From NCBI GenBank assembly GCA_964030475.1, contig CAXIPT010000015.1, positions 11,672 to 75,671 of the forward strand: a stretch of 64,000 bases of DNA, in the 5' to 3' direction. The notes beneath the pieces are model-generated. The model ran no database searches. It was not told the origin of the DNA and was given only the letters and a program-made list of their open reading frames with translations. Made by a program: the position numbers and the translations under genes. The stretch's first letter is position 1. Each line of letters starts with the position of its first letter. This document shows, in pieces, positions 42,069 through 54,400 of the stretch. The DNA is from Tethya wilhelma. Lineage: Eukaryota; Porifera; Demospongiae; Tethyida; Tethyidae.

Positions 42069-42463
42069 CTCAGGGCAGTTAAGGACTGTCCCACCAGCAA
42101 TTACATCAAGTTTTGTCTAAAGTTCAGATGCAAATATTTCAGAAACTAGGATAGAACTGGTATGGATGTTTAGATTAAACTAAATTTTAATCTATTTTGA
42201 ATATTTTGGATTATTAATTAACCACAAATATTTAATTAACTACGAACACATGAATAATCAATTAACCAACTAAAAAACTTAAATTGAGTTGGCCAACAAT
42301 GAAGACCACTTAAGGAAGTGACCTTAGGTAATGCAAGCGTAACTTTAAGGTCTGATCTAAGTTTTCATCGGAGGGATTATACAATTTATAAGTAAGTAGC
42401 AAGTTAGCTGCAAAAAACCATTTTCTAGGGGTTGGAATCTAGCGTCTCATGCAAATAACTCAC

Positions 42464-42610
42464 CTTGCATGTTGAAGTTTCGAAATCCCTCTGGTAGATT
42501 GTTTTCCAATAAAATATTCTTGGTATTCGTGCTTTGAAACGGCAGATAGACCTGTTGTAAATGCGTTGGCCGGCATTCAGCTCATAATCCACACAAGCTT
42601 TGCAAGCCAT
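42464..42610 (-). CDS. Possible first exon of a small minus-strand gene
   Basis: MACKACVDYELNAGQRIYNR and following residues are open for 49 codons to a good donor (CATGCAAG-GTGAGT). It lies divergent from the main gene within the 5' region of the CTCAG element. No downstream exon was identified. It may be part of the element or chance. Confidence 0.28.
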
Positions 42611-45600
42611 GCGGCCTTTACCTTTGATAGTGCGTGACTATCACATGACCAAATACATGCGCGCCAAAATTAAGCGCTTGGTTCCGGCTCCCGGGAGACA
42701 AGTTATGGAATGACAAGAATTCTCGTGAAGCAATCTAAGTGCACGTACTACAATAGAATTTACAAACAAAACAGAGTTTAACAATCAGACAGACACACTA
42801 AAATCACAAATTACATATTTAAAATTGTCTAAAAACACAGGAGAAGGCTTCTTTTGGCTTGATTTCTTGGCAACTGTAGTGGATTGAGAATTTTAAAGCA
42901 TTGAATGTAAGTTCATGACTCCATACAATAATAAATAATAGCAGTAAAATTGCAATATCATTTTACAGATGTCGTGCATTCGAATGGTAGGCCTTGTTGT
43001 CAACTGTGGTTTTGCTAGAACCACTATGCATCAAAATTTAACATCTTTTCAAGATGGTAAGTACACTACATTGACTAGCAAGAACCGAGCACTCAATTTT
43101 CGATCACAGTTTAGCATGTGCACAAATTACAGAATACCAGAGGCATATTTTGACCACAAATTCAAGGATAAAACAAGCCTGTTTGAGAGAGATTGTGCAA
43201 AACTAGTGAAAGCATTTCAATCAAAGTGGCCCCATGGATCATCCATTGATAGACAAAGGTACTTAGAGAAGTTTTCAGCTGCTAAATGGTCAGAATTACC
43301 TACTGAAGAAAAGCTAATGCATACAATGAGTAGTTGTGCCAAATGTTTTGAGAGCTACAGAGATTACCAGCAATCCTTTCCACTTAAACCATTTTACGAA
43401 CACAAAGTTCTTGTACAATTAGACACACAAGCAATGCATAGGCATGGTGTCCGACAATTCACAACCAGGGTTCTAGCTAAGATAAACAATGTTTGTAAGC
43501 AAGAGACTGGAGCAAGATTCGAGACGGCATTAGCCAAAGACAGGTCTACAAGACTTGAAATGAAAAAATCTAGATGTGAGAAGAAAATGGAAAAACGTGC
43601 AACAGAAAGGCAGTATACAAAAAAGTCAACAAAATTTTTGCTCAAAATGCTGCCATTAGTCACTTAGCTGAAGGTGAATCTAAAGCAAAATACCACCGAA
43701 AACGGCTGAGCCAGTCATTTGAAACACCAGAAACCAAAAGACCACCAGCAAAGAAACCTAAAACCCACTCTCCTAAATTTGAGAATGTCCAATGGAATAA
43801 ATTGGACGTTGAAAACACAGTACAGAATTGGCCTAGAGACTCTGAAATCAACTGGAGTGCTATTGCTAGACAACACAGTGTACCAGGTGCTAATAATGGG
43901 CAGGTAGTCAAAGAATTTGCCCAATCTTTAGGGATTGACACGTCACAATTCAATTCCTCAACACCCACTAGGAAACACTCCATTAGATCACGTAAAAGGA
44001 AAACACTGTGCTTGTTCCATGTAATCCTCCGTTATGTGACATAGAGAGAGAGATCTAATCCATGATAGATTCAGGTCACTTTACACTTGGGGAAGAGTGT
44101 GCTCCCTATAAGATAACAAAATACATACCAATACAAGGTAAAATAGTACCACAAGAAGTGATTGTAAGATCCCATTGAAAGAAATCAGACAAAGACTCTT
44201 GACAAAGCAAAAGCCCTACATGCGACTCAGTCAAGATTCAGTGATTAAATCAATGTCAGTCACAGAGCTAACACAGCGGCTAGACAAGGTAGGCTTTGAG
44301 TCACATAATAAAACCCATGAAGAGCTATATGCAGCCTTAGCTGCCAGTGAAAGATCTAGATCACTTGCAATGTGGCATGACCATGCAACAATACAGAACA
44401 TGGGCTTTCTCATGATCACAGTACACACACTCTATGATCCTGCAGTTTTTTTAACTGATGAAGAGTTTAAACTGCAAAATGACTTACCAGAAGCTATCTG
44501 TGTTCAGTCTGAAGTGGAACAGCCAGAGATTTATCTTTTGTCTCTAGGTGGATCTTCTGTAGAGGATCAGGCTACCATCATTGGAGATCGTCTGGATTGC
44601 TTGATGGGCTTAGCTGAACCTGTAGCACCAAGCATATTCTTTGAGCTTGAAACTACAACCACTCCATACACTGAAAACACTAGCTACTGCTGGTGTGTAT
44701 GGTACACAGAGGGGCATAGTAAGGCCTTTTGATAATCTCAAAGTGGACCAACTTAGGAGAGAGTTAAGAGCAAGAGGCTTAAGCCCCTATGGCTTAAAAG
44801 ATGACCTTCAAGCTTTACTTGATGGTACATTGAAAGGGGTAGCCAGTGTCCCAGCATTGCTATTAACAAACCTTACACAGTGCCTTTCCTCAGTAAACTT
44901 AACATGTTATTAGGTAGTTGCTAGTGAGCCTCTACACGACATCAAGGGCCACATATTAAACCTTTTTACAGAGTTACCCTACATTTTGTCTGAAGGGGAG
45001 GAAACTACTGCCTGCAAGCACCTGATTCAAACTTCCCTAGCCAAGAAAAAAAAATCAGGTGCAGATATGAGACGAGTGATCATACAAGTGTACTTAATGC
45101 TTAAGGAGACAGACTGCCGTGAAGAAATAAAGTCTCTTCTACAAACACTTGTTAAGATTAGTGAAATACTGTACTCCAAAGATGCTTCAAGATGCCCCAG
45201 AAAACTATTGCAGCTCTACAACTGCTGTTGGCTTCACATGGAGCTATGTGTTCTACTCTTCCAAAAGCTTTCCAAAATTTCCAAAGAAAAATTCTTTGGC
45301 CACTACCTTCATGCATTAACAGCTCACACCCCTGATCAATACGAATTGATCTGTCAACGTTCTATCAATGCTGAGAATCAGGAAAGATTTTTGGAGAAGC
45401 TAGAATAATAGCCGAAACATGTACCAACCACCATGCTAGCAATGTAATACCACAAGTATTACTAAGGCTTCAGGCTAAACAGGAGCACAAGAGTACACTG
45501 CACTCAGTACAAAATGCAAATTCTCAGGTGAAGCAAATTGCATCACATTTACCAAGTACATGTAACACTCACTTTAAGCTGTCTTTCATCCGGGCCAGAA

Positions 45601-45674
45601 AAGCTTGCACTTATACCAGATTAGTCCATTCCTAGTACTTGGAAGAGGTACTTGGTGGACTCACTCCTCAGATG

Positions 45675-46395
45675 CTCAGAACAGTTAAGGCAAGCTCAGT
45701 GTATAATAATAGGTAATATCTAAGAAAAGTGATATGGTGTATCTTCTAAATTAAATCATATGTTACCATGGAAACTGGATGAAATGATAATCTCATCTTT
45801 AATCTACATGGTAATGCAATTAAAAGTGTCATGTGACCAATAGTTTATGAATAATCTGCCACTTAATTATAATTACTAAATTATGAATAATTCATTTTAC
45901 CACTACCAAATACTGTTGCTATGGCAACCAAATTTTGGGACCAAAAACATCTAATAGTAAAGTATCCAAATCTGGGTGGAAATGATGTCCCCGATGTATA
46001 CGCATAAAGATATGGGACAAAAACTCCATTTTCTATATAATGCACACCCAAATTTTGCAGCATTTTGGCTAATTTCTTTATGCGCATATATCAGAGACAA
46101 CGTTTCCACCCAGATTCAGATACCTCACTATAAGACGCTTATGGTCTGAAAATTTGGTAACCATAGCAACAGTATTTGGTAGCGGTAAACCCAATTATTT
46201 ACAAAAACTGTTAATTATTCATAATTATCTGGTCACATGACTGTTACGACTGAGTCAAAATGTAGAGGGAAGACATAGCTATCATCATGCATTCCATGGT
46301 AACACTTGCTACGGTTTGTAAGATATAGCATTAATTATCAACATGTGTGATGATTTCAATTAAGGAACTCTTGAGCTTGCCTTAACTGATCTGAG
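45675..46395. mobile_element. 721-bp fold-back element nested in the CTCAG transposon
   Basis: Ends CTCAGAACAGTTAAGGCAAG and, inward from the right, CTCAGATCAGTTAAGGCAAG, followed by CTCA. The interior is a long imperfect palindrome (ACCAAATACTGTTGCTATGG on the left, complemented near 46160; CCACCCAG near 45970 and 46110). The paralogue near 25720 shows the uninterrupted site CCTCAGATGGCTTTG, giving a TG duplication. The first 15 bases resemble the host element's own end (CTCAGGGCAGTTAAGG), so it is probably a non-autonomous relative. Confidence 0.82.
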
Positions 46396-46714
46396 TGGCT
46401 TTGTGTTTCTAGACGGTAACAGTGAACCTTCCCAATGTAGTTTACCTTCCATGTTGCATTTCCGACATCATACAGTTGATTCTGTAATCAAGAGAAGGGA
46501 AGAATGTTGGCAGGACATAATAGACAAAAAAATACCTCTTCCAGCTGAAAAAATCTATGTCTACAATGAAGATGGGACAATCAAAGGCTACCTTCGTTAT
46601 ACAACTGATGACTCTACAACATTTCATGCAAAAGTCTCTGACAATTCAAGAGATACAGAAGCTCACCCTGTCAGCGGTCTTCACTCTCTCTCTGACCTAA
46701 ACAGTGGCACACAG

Positions 46715-47400
46715 TCTCTCTCAGCTCAGAACGATGGTCCTCTGTCTCTCCCAGTCCAGGATGATGGTCCTCTCTCTCTCTCAGCTCAGAACGATGGTCC
46801 TCTCTCTTTCTCAGCTCAGAACGATGGTCCTCTCTCTCTCAGCTCAGAACGATGGTCCTCTCTCTCTCTCAGCTCAGAACGATGGTCTTCTGTCTCTCCC
46901 AGTCCAGGACGATGGTCCTCTCTCTCTCTCAGCTCAGAACGATGGTCCTCTCTCTTTCTCAGCTCAGAACGATGGTCCTCTCTCTCTCAGCTCAGAACGA
47001 TGGTCCTCTCTCTCTCTCAGCTCAGAACGATGGTCCTCTCTCTCTCTCAGTCCAGGACGATGGTCCTCTCTCTCTCTCAGCTCAGAACGATAGTACTCTG
47101 TCTCTCCCAGTCCAGGACGATGGTCCTCTCTTTCTCTCAGCTCAGAACGATGGTCCTCTCTCTCTCTCAGCTCAGAACGATGGTCCTCTGTCTCTCTCAG
47201 TCCAAGACGATGGTCCTCTCTCTCTCTCAGTCCAGGACGATGGTCCTCTCTCTCTCCCAGCTCAGAACGATGGTCCTCTCTCTCTCTCAGCTCAGAATGA
47301 TGGTCCTCTCTCTCTCTCAGTCCAGGACGATGGTCCTCTCTCTCTCCCAGCTCAGAACGATGGTTCTCACTCTCTCCCAGTCCAGGACAATGGTCCTCTC
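46715..47400. repeat. 30-bp minisatellite inside the CTCAG-transposon gene
   Basis: About 23 units alternating AGCTCAGAACGATGGTCCTC and AGTCCAGGACGATGGTCCTC plus CT runs. Differences in CT-run length move the reading frame among SAQNDGPLSL, SSERWSSLSL and QLRTMVLSLS; none of the three contains a stop inside the tract. Confidence 0.93.
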
Positions 47401-47920
47401 TCTCTTGAAACAGTAGACATCCCGTACACTGTTATTACAGTTTGTCCGGATGAGGCACTGCAAAATAATGGATACAAAACAACTGTTGCAAATTCCATTT
47501 CAAACATTTTGGGGAACTTACCAACAGTTAAGGAATTTGATCAACTTCGGTTTCATTTAAAGACACGAAACTTGCCAAAGAGAGAACGAAAACAGAACAT
47601 CACGAAATACCAGCAGATCACAGCTAATCTCGGATCACAGCTATTAGCAGAGAGATCCATGTTGGACAAAGAAGTTAGTTGTTTTGAAAAAACTTTTTTC
47701 GGACAAGAAGGAACACTTCCTAATCAAAACAACAGTCACTACAAACAGCTTATTTCAAAGAGAAACCATGTAAAAGCTATATTGAGATATTTGAACATTA
47801 AACTCTAATAAACATTCACTGTTGATCAAAGTATAAAAAATTTAAATACAAGAGTTAACATTTTAGCAACATACAGGTATCATTTGGGGTAAAATGAGAG
47901 TTTGAAATGTAATCAGTATA

Positions 47921-48010
47921 GGTTGACCTAGTCTATCGAGCCTCTTCGTTTCTTGAGGAGTGCAAATTATGAAGAAACGGGTCTAGCCCGATAGACTAAA
48001 GTTGACCTAA
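47921..48010. repeat. Hairpin near the 3' end of the CTCAG element
   Basis: AGGTTGACCTAGTCTATCGAG is complemented by CGATAGACTAAAGTTGACCT, with a second arm pair (CTTCGTTTCTTGA / GAAGAAACGGG). The same hairpin is at 24316-24415 in the truncated copy. It could be a terminator-like structure or a small insertion shared by both copies. Confidence 0.65.
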
Positions 48011-48484
48011 TTATACACGTAACCAACATAGGCAATTGGAGTTAAAGGGACTGGGTCAATTGTCACTTCAGATGGACTAGGCTTAGCAGGGCAAAATGAT
48101 TGTAAATGGAAAGTTTATAATTATTACCATTCTACTGGGACTCTAAAGGATCATACACAAACACTGTCAGACATTTTCACGTACGAACTTTTCTTACCTT
48201 CAAGCTGGCTAAGAAAGTCACGCTCGCGTTTGGTATAATCCAATCTCGGCTTGGAAGGGAAAGAAAGAGCCGGTTAATTCGTCTTGTCAGAGCAACGTCT
48301 AGCGATTAAGAAGCGTCTTCATTCAAATAAAAATTTCACTCGCGGACATATATAAACCACAACTATTTAGCGTGACGTCACTATCATGTGACAGTTACCA
48401 AGCAACGAACGAAGTTACGTCATCTCTTAGCAAAAGTACGGGGCGCGCGCAAGAACTCGTGGGACAGTCCTTAAGCGCCCTAAG

Positions 48485-51400
48485 TATGGACTTAGAATAT
48501 TTTCTAAGACCATAAAGTACACTTTTTGCAAACAACGTTTATTTTGTCTTAAAAACACTTTTCAGGACAAAAGAAACACTTTTGTGATATTTTATTTTTC
48601 TCAACACATGGAACATTCTATTGGTGTAAAAAGTATTATTAGTAAAAAGCAAACTTTTTTCACGGTAGATATAAAGAACTTAGTGTTTTTGAGTGACTAT
48701 GGACTTAGAAAATTTTCTAAGACCATAAAATACACTTTTCAGAACAAAATAAACACTTTTGTGATATTTTACTTTTCTCAACACATGAAACATTTTCTTG
48801 GTGTAAAAAACATTGTTGGTAAAAAAACAAGGTTTTTTCATGGCAAAGATAAAGAACTTAGTTTTTTGAGTGACTATGGACTTAGAAAATTTTCTAAGAC
48901 CATAAAGTGCAAAAAACGTTTATTTTGTCTTAAAAACACTTTTCAGGACAAAAGAAACACCTTTGTGATATTTTCCTTTTTTCAACACATGGAACATTCT
49001 CTTAGTGTAAAAAACATTGTTAGTAAAAAACAAGATTTTTTCATGGCAAAGATAAAAAACTTATTTATTTTGAGTGACTATGGTCTTAGAAAATTCTAAG
49101 ACCATAAAGTACACAAAACCTTTTTTTTGCTTTGAAAACACTTTTCAGCACAAAAGAAACACTTTTGTGATATTTTCCTTTTTTCAACACATGGAACATT
49201 CTCTTAGTGTAAAAAACATTGTTGTTAAAAAACAAGGTTCTTTCATAGCAGAGATAAAGAACTTAGTTTTTTTGAGTGACTAGAAACTTATAAAATTTTC
49301 TAAGACCTAAAAGTACACTAAACATTTATTTTGCTTTGAAAACACTTTTCAGCTCAAAAGAAACACTTTTGAGAAATTTTACTATTTTCAACACATGGAA
49401 CATTCTCTTGGTATAAAAAACATTGTTAGCAAAAAAAAAGTTTTTTCACGAAAGAGATAAAGAACTTCGTGTTTTTGAGTAAGACCATAAAGTACACTTT
49501 TTACAAAAAACGTTTATTTTGTCTTAAAAACACTTTTCTGGACAAAAGAAACACTTTTGTGATATTTTACTTTTCTCAACACATGGAACATTCTATTGGT
49601 GTAAAAAACATTAGTAAAAAGCAAAGTTTTTTCACGGTAGATATAAAGAACTTAGTGTTTTTGAGTGACTATGGACTTAAAAAAATTTTCTAAGACCGTA
49701 AAGTACACTTTTTGCAAAAAACGTTTATTTTGCCTTGAAAACACATTTCAGCACAAAATAAACACTTTTGTGATATTTTACTTTTTTCCACACATGGAAC
49801 ATTCTTTTGGTAAAAAAAACATTGTTTGTAAAAAATAAAGTTTTTTCACGGAAGAGATAAAAAACTTAGTGTTTTTGAGTGATTATAAACTTAGAAAGTT
49901 TTCTAAGATTATAATGTACATTTTTTTCACAAAAAGTTTATTTTGTCTTCAAAACACTTTTCATCACAAAATAAACACTTTTGTGATATTTTACTTTGCT
50001 CAGCACATAGAACATTTTCTTGGTGTAAAAAACATTGTTGGTAAAAAACAAGTTTTTTTCAGGGGAAAGATAAAGAACTTAGTTTTTTGAGTGACAATGG
50101 ACTTAGCAAATTTTCTAAGACCATAACCGATTACACACGTGATTAATTTTGAAATTAATCAAAAATTTCGAGTGGCTACGCAATATTTTAATTTTTCTTT
50201 ACAAAAACAGTTTGGACTCTGTTACTTTTTTGATGCAGCTGAGCAACTTTTATATTAACTATGATGCAAGCCTCGCTGCTCAAGTAGTGCTTTTAGATGT
50301 AAAAAAAGGGCCAAAGTACGGAAGGGTCTGATCGTCGAATACGCTAAATAGATTTTTCGCCGTCTTAGGCTTTTTTTGTAGCTAGGCAGCAACACTCACA
50401 AAAGCGATGCTATAGCTATATAGCCTAACTATCCCTGCACCTACGTAGCAACATTGAAGCTTGGTCTTTGAAAGGCTGTAGAAAAAATGCCACTATAAAC
50501 ATCACTATCGTGATCGCGTCGATCGTGACCTCTAGTCACTTAGCTATTGCTACAGCCACACCCCTTCAAGAGTTGCAACTCAAACTTTGTATTTCAGTAG
50601 AGAGGTACATTACCTATTTGTGCAGAAAGTTCAGAGTTCAGTGCATAGACGCGCGTCGTCTAAACAATAGCGCTAAAGGTCATAGTACGCAAATGTGCGT
50701 ACTTCCCGCTCAATCGGATAAAGTGCACTTTTGCAAAAAAAGTTTATTTTGTCTAAAAAACACTTTTCAGGACAAAAGAAACACTTTTGTGATATTTTAC
50801 TTTTCTTAACACATGGAACATTCTATTGGTGAAAAAAACATTGTTAGAAAAAAGCAAAGTTTTTTCATGGTATATATAAAGAACTTAGTTTTTTTGAGTG
50901 ACTATGGACTTGGAAAATTCTAAGACCATAAAGTACACAAAACCTTTTTTTTTCTTTGAAAACACTTTTCAGCACAAAAGAAACACTTTTGAGAAATTTT
51001 ACTATTTTCAATACATGGAACATTCTCTTGGTAAAAAAAATTGTTAGTAAAAAACAAAGTTTTTTCACCGAAGAGATAAAAAAACTTAGAGTGTTTGAGT
51101 GACTATGGAAAGTGCATTTTTTTGCAAAAAACGTTTATTTTGCCTTGAAAACACTTTTTAGCACAAAAGAAACGCTTTTGTGATATTTTACTTTTCTCAA
51201 CACATGGAACATTCTCTTGGTGTAAAAAACATTATTGTTAAAAAACAAGGTTTTTTCATGGCAGGGATAATGAACTTATTTTTTTTGAGTGACTATGAAC
51301 GTTGAAAATTTTCTAAGACCATGAAGTACACAAAACGTTTATTTTGCCTTGAAAAAACTTTTCAGCACAAAAGAAACACTTTTGTGAAATTTTACCTTTT

Positions 51401-54400
51401 TCAGCAAATGGAACATTTTCTTGGTGTAAAAACCATTGCTAGTAAAAAACAAAGTTTTCTAACGGAAGAGATAAAGAACTTAGTGTTTTTGACGGACAAT
51501 GGACTTTGAATACAGGTTTTGCAAAAGACGTTTATTTTGTATTAAAAACACTTTTCAGTACAAAATAAACACTTTTGTGTTATTTTATTTTTCTCAACAC
51601 ATGGAACATTCTCTTGGTGTAAGAAACATTTTTGGTGAAAAACAAAGTTTTCTCACGGTAGAGATAAAGAACTTAATTTTTTGAAGTGACTATACACTTT
51701 GAAAATTTTTAAAGACCATAAAGTACACTTGCTACAAAAAACGTGTATTTTGCTGTGAAAACACATTTCAGCACAAAAGAAACACTTTTGTGATATTTTA
51801 CTTTTCTCAACATATGGAACGTTGTATTAACATTGTTAGTATAAAGCAAAGTTTTTTCACGGTATAAATAAAGAACTTAGTTTTTTTGAGTGACTATGGA
51901 CTTAGAAACTTTTCTAAGACCATGAAGTACGCAAAACATTTATTTTGTCTTGAAAACACTTTTCAGCACAAAAGAAAGACATTTGTGAAATTTTACCTTT
52001 TTCAACACATGGAACATTTTCTTGGTGTAAAAAACATTGTTGTTAAAAAAAAGGTTCTTCCATGGCAGAGATAAAGAACTTAGTTTTTTTGAGTGACTAG
52101 AAACTTAGAAAATTTTCTAACGTCTTAAAGTACACTAAACGTGTATTTTGCCCTGAATACACTTTTCAGCACAAAGGGAACATTTTTTAAATATTTCCCT
52201 TTTTTCAACACATGGAACATTCTCTTGGTGTAAAAAATATTGTTAATAAAAAACAAAGTTTTTTCACGGTAGATTCAAAGAACTTAGTTTTTTTAAGTTA
52301 CTATGGACTTAGAAAATTTTCTAAGACCATATAGTAGACAAAACCTTTTTATTGCTTTGAAAACACTTTTCAGCACAAAAGAAACACTTTTAAGAAATTT
52401 TACTATTTTCAATACATGGAAAAAGAAATTGTTAGTAAAAAACAAAGTATTTTCACCGAAAAGATAAAAAAACTTAGAGTTTTTGAGTGACTATTTACTT
52501 AAAAAATTTTCTAAGACCATAAAGTGCACTTTTTGAAAAAAACGTTTATTTTGCCTTGAAAACACTTTTCAGCACAAAAGAAACACTTTTGTGATATTTT
52601 AATTTTCTCAATACATGGAACATTTTCTTGGTGTAAAAAACATTGTTGTTAAAAAACAATGTTTTTTCATGGCAGAGATAATGAACTTAGTTTTTTTGAG
52701 TGACTATGAACCATTAAAAATTTCTAAGACCATGAAGTACGCAAAATGTTTATTTTGCCTTGAAAACACTTTTTTAGCACAAAAGAAACACTTTTGTGAA
52801 ATTTTACCTTTTTCAACACATGGAACATTTTCTTGGTGTAAAATAGATTGCTAGTAAAAAACGAAGGAAGAGATAAAGAACTTATTGTTTTGACAGACTA
52901 TGGACTTTGAATACAGAGTTTGCAAAAAACGTTTATTTTGCATTGAAAACACTTTTCAGCACAAAATAAATACTTTTGTGTTATTTTATTTTTCTCAACA
53001 CATGGTACATTCTCTTGGTGTAAAAAACATTGTTAGCAAATAGCAAAGTTTTCTTACGGTATAAATAAAGAACTTAGTTTTTTTAAGTGACTATTTACTT
53101 AGAATCTTTTCTAAGACAATGAAGTACGCAAAATGTTTATTTTGTCTTGAAAACACTTATCTGCACAAAAAAAACACATTTGTGAAATTTTACCTTTTTC
53201 AACACAATGAACATTCTCTTGGTAAAAAAAACGTTGCTAGTAAAAAACAAAGTTTTTTCACGGAACAGATAAAGAACTTAGTGTTTTTGAGTGACTATGA
53301 ACTTAGAAAACTTTCTAAAACCATAAAGTACACTTTTTGCAAAAAACGTTTATTTTGTCTATATAACACTTTTCAGGACAAAAAAAAATTTTTGTGATAT
53401 TTTACTTTTCTTAACACAAGGAACATTATATTGTTGTAAAATATCATTGTTAGTAAAAAGCAAAGTTTTTTCACGGTAGATAAAAATAACTTTGTGTTTT
53501 TGAGTGACTATGAACCTGGAAACTTTTCTAAGACAATGAAGTATGCAAAATGTTTATTTTGTCTTGAAAACACTTTTTAGCACAAAAGAAACACATTTGT
53601 GAAATTTTACCTTTTTCAACACATGGAACATTTTCTTGGTGTAAAAAACATTGCTTGTGAAAACAAAGTTTTCTCACGGTAGAGATAAATTCTTAGTTTT
53701 TTGGTTACTATGTACTTAGAAAATTTTCTAAGACCATAAAGTACACTTTTTGCATAAAACGTTTATTTTGCCTTGAAAACACTTTTCAACACAAAAGAAA
53801 CACTTTTGTGATATTTTACTTTTCTCAACATATGGAACATTCTCTTGGTGTAAAAAACATTGTTGTTAAAAAACAAGGTTCTTTCATGGAAGAGATAAAG
53901 AACTTAGTTTTTTTTGAGTGACTAGGAACTTAGATAATTTTTTAAGACCTTAAAGTACACTAAACGTTTATTTTGCCCTGAATACACTTTTCAGCGCAAA
54001 AGAAACATTTTAAAAATATTTTCCTTTTATCAAAACATGGAACATTCTATTGGTGTAATAAACATTGTTAGTGAAAAGCAAAGTTTTTTCACGGTAGATA
54101 TAAACAACTTGGTGTTTTTAAGTGTCAATGGACTTAAAAAGTTTTCTAAGACCATAAAGTATACTTTTGACAAAAATCGTTTATTTTGCCTTGAGAACAC
54201 TTTTCAGCACAAAAGAAACACTGTTTTGAAATTTTCCTTTTTGCAACACATGGAACTTTCTATTTGTGTAGAAAACATTGTTATTAAAAGAACAAATTTT
54301 TTTCACGGTAGATATAAAAAACTTAGTGTTTTTGAGTCACTAAGTACTTAATAAATTTTTTAAGACCATAAAAGTACACCTTTTGCAAAAAACGTTTATT

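Larger units (their letters stand above)
42969..47808 (+). pseudogene. CTCAG-transposon protein: basic N-terminal region, SAP-like domain, conserved core, 10-residue repeats
   Basis: The ATG at 42969 follows TTTTACAG, so an upstream exon may exist. The coding line passes through several frames: 42969-43650, then a shift near 43640 into NAAISHLAEGESK (to about 44015), a stop near 44059 and a shift near 44170. Next come 44175-44660 (MWHDHATIQNMGFLMITVHT, VQSEVEQPEIYLLSLGGSS), a gap, 44730-44910 with a SAP-like helix pair (FDNLKVDQLRRELRARGLSP), and 44960-45390 ending in HYLHALTAHTPDQYEL and a CA deletion after ENQER. A 10-bp deletion lies near 45605, a nested element at 45675-46395, then repeats and the C-terminal domain (VDIPYTVITVCPDE to 47808). 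SAP domains bind scaffold-attachment AT-rich DNA. The protein is probably this element's transposase. No standard DDE signature was confirmed. Confidence 0.6.
42069..48484 (+). mobile_element. Complete CTCAG-ended transposon with TA target duplication
   Basis: Left end CTCAGGGCAGTTAAGGACTG and right end, read inward, CTTAGGGCGCTTAAGGACTG, both continuing TCCCAC, make inverted repeats of about 26 bp. Outside, AGTGACTA on the left and TATGGACTTAG on the right join to AGTGACTATGGACTTAG, the normal satellite sequence, giving a TA duplication. Length is 6,416 bp. The interior has one long damaged gene on the + strand, a nested 721-bp element and a terminal hairpin at 47921-48010. Termini with CTCAG plus TA do not match the Tc1/IS630 elements here (CTGTTG). 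I do not recognise the superfamily. Confidence 0.8.

Noticed and set aside
42071..42085. TTAA near the element end as a piggyBac/Kolobok-type target duplication
   Set aside because: Comparison with the uninterrupted satellite shows homology between the termini extends outward to CTCAG and the duplicated bases are TA, so TTAA belongs to the inverted repeat.
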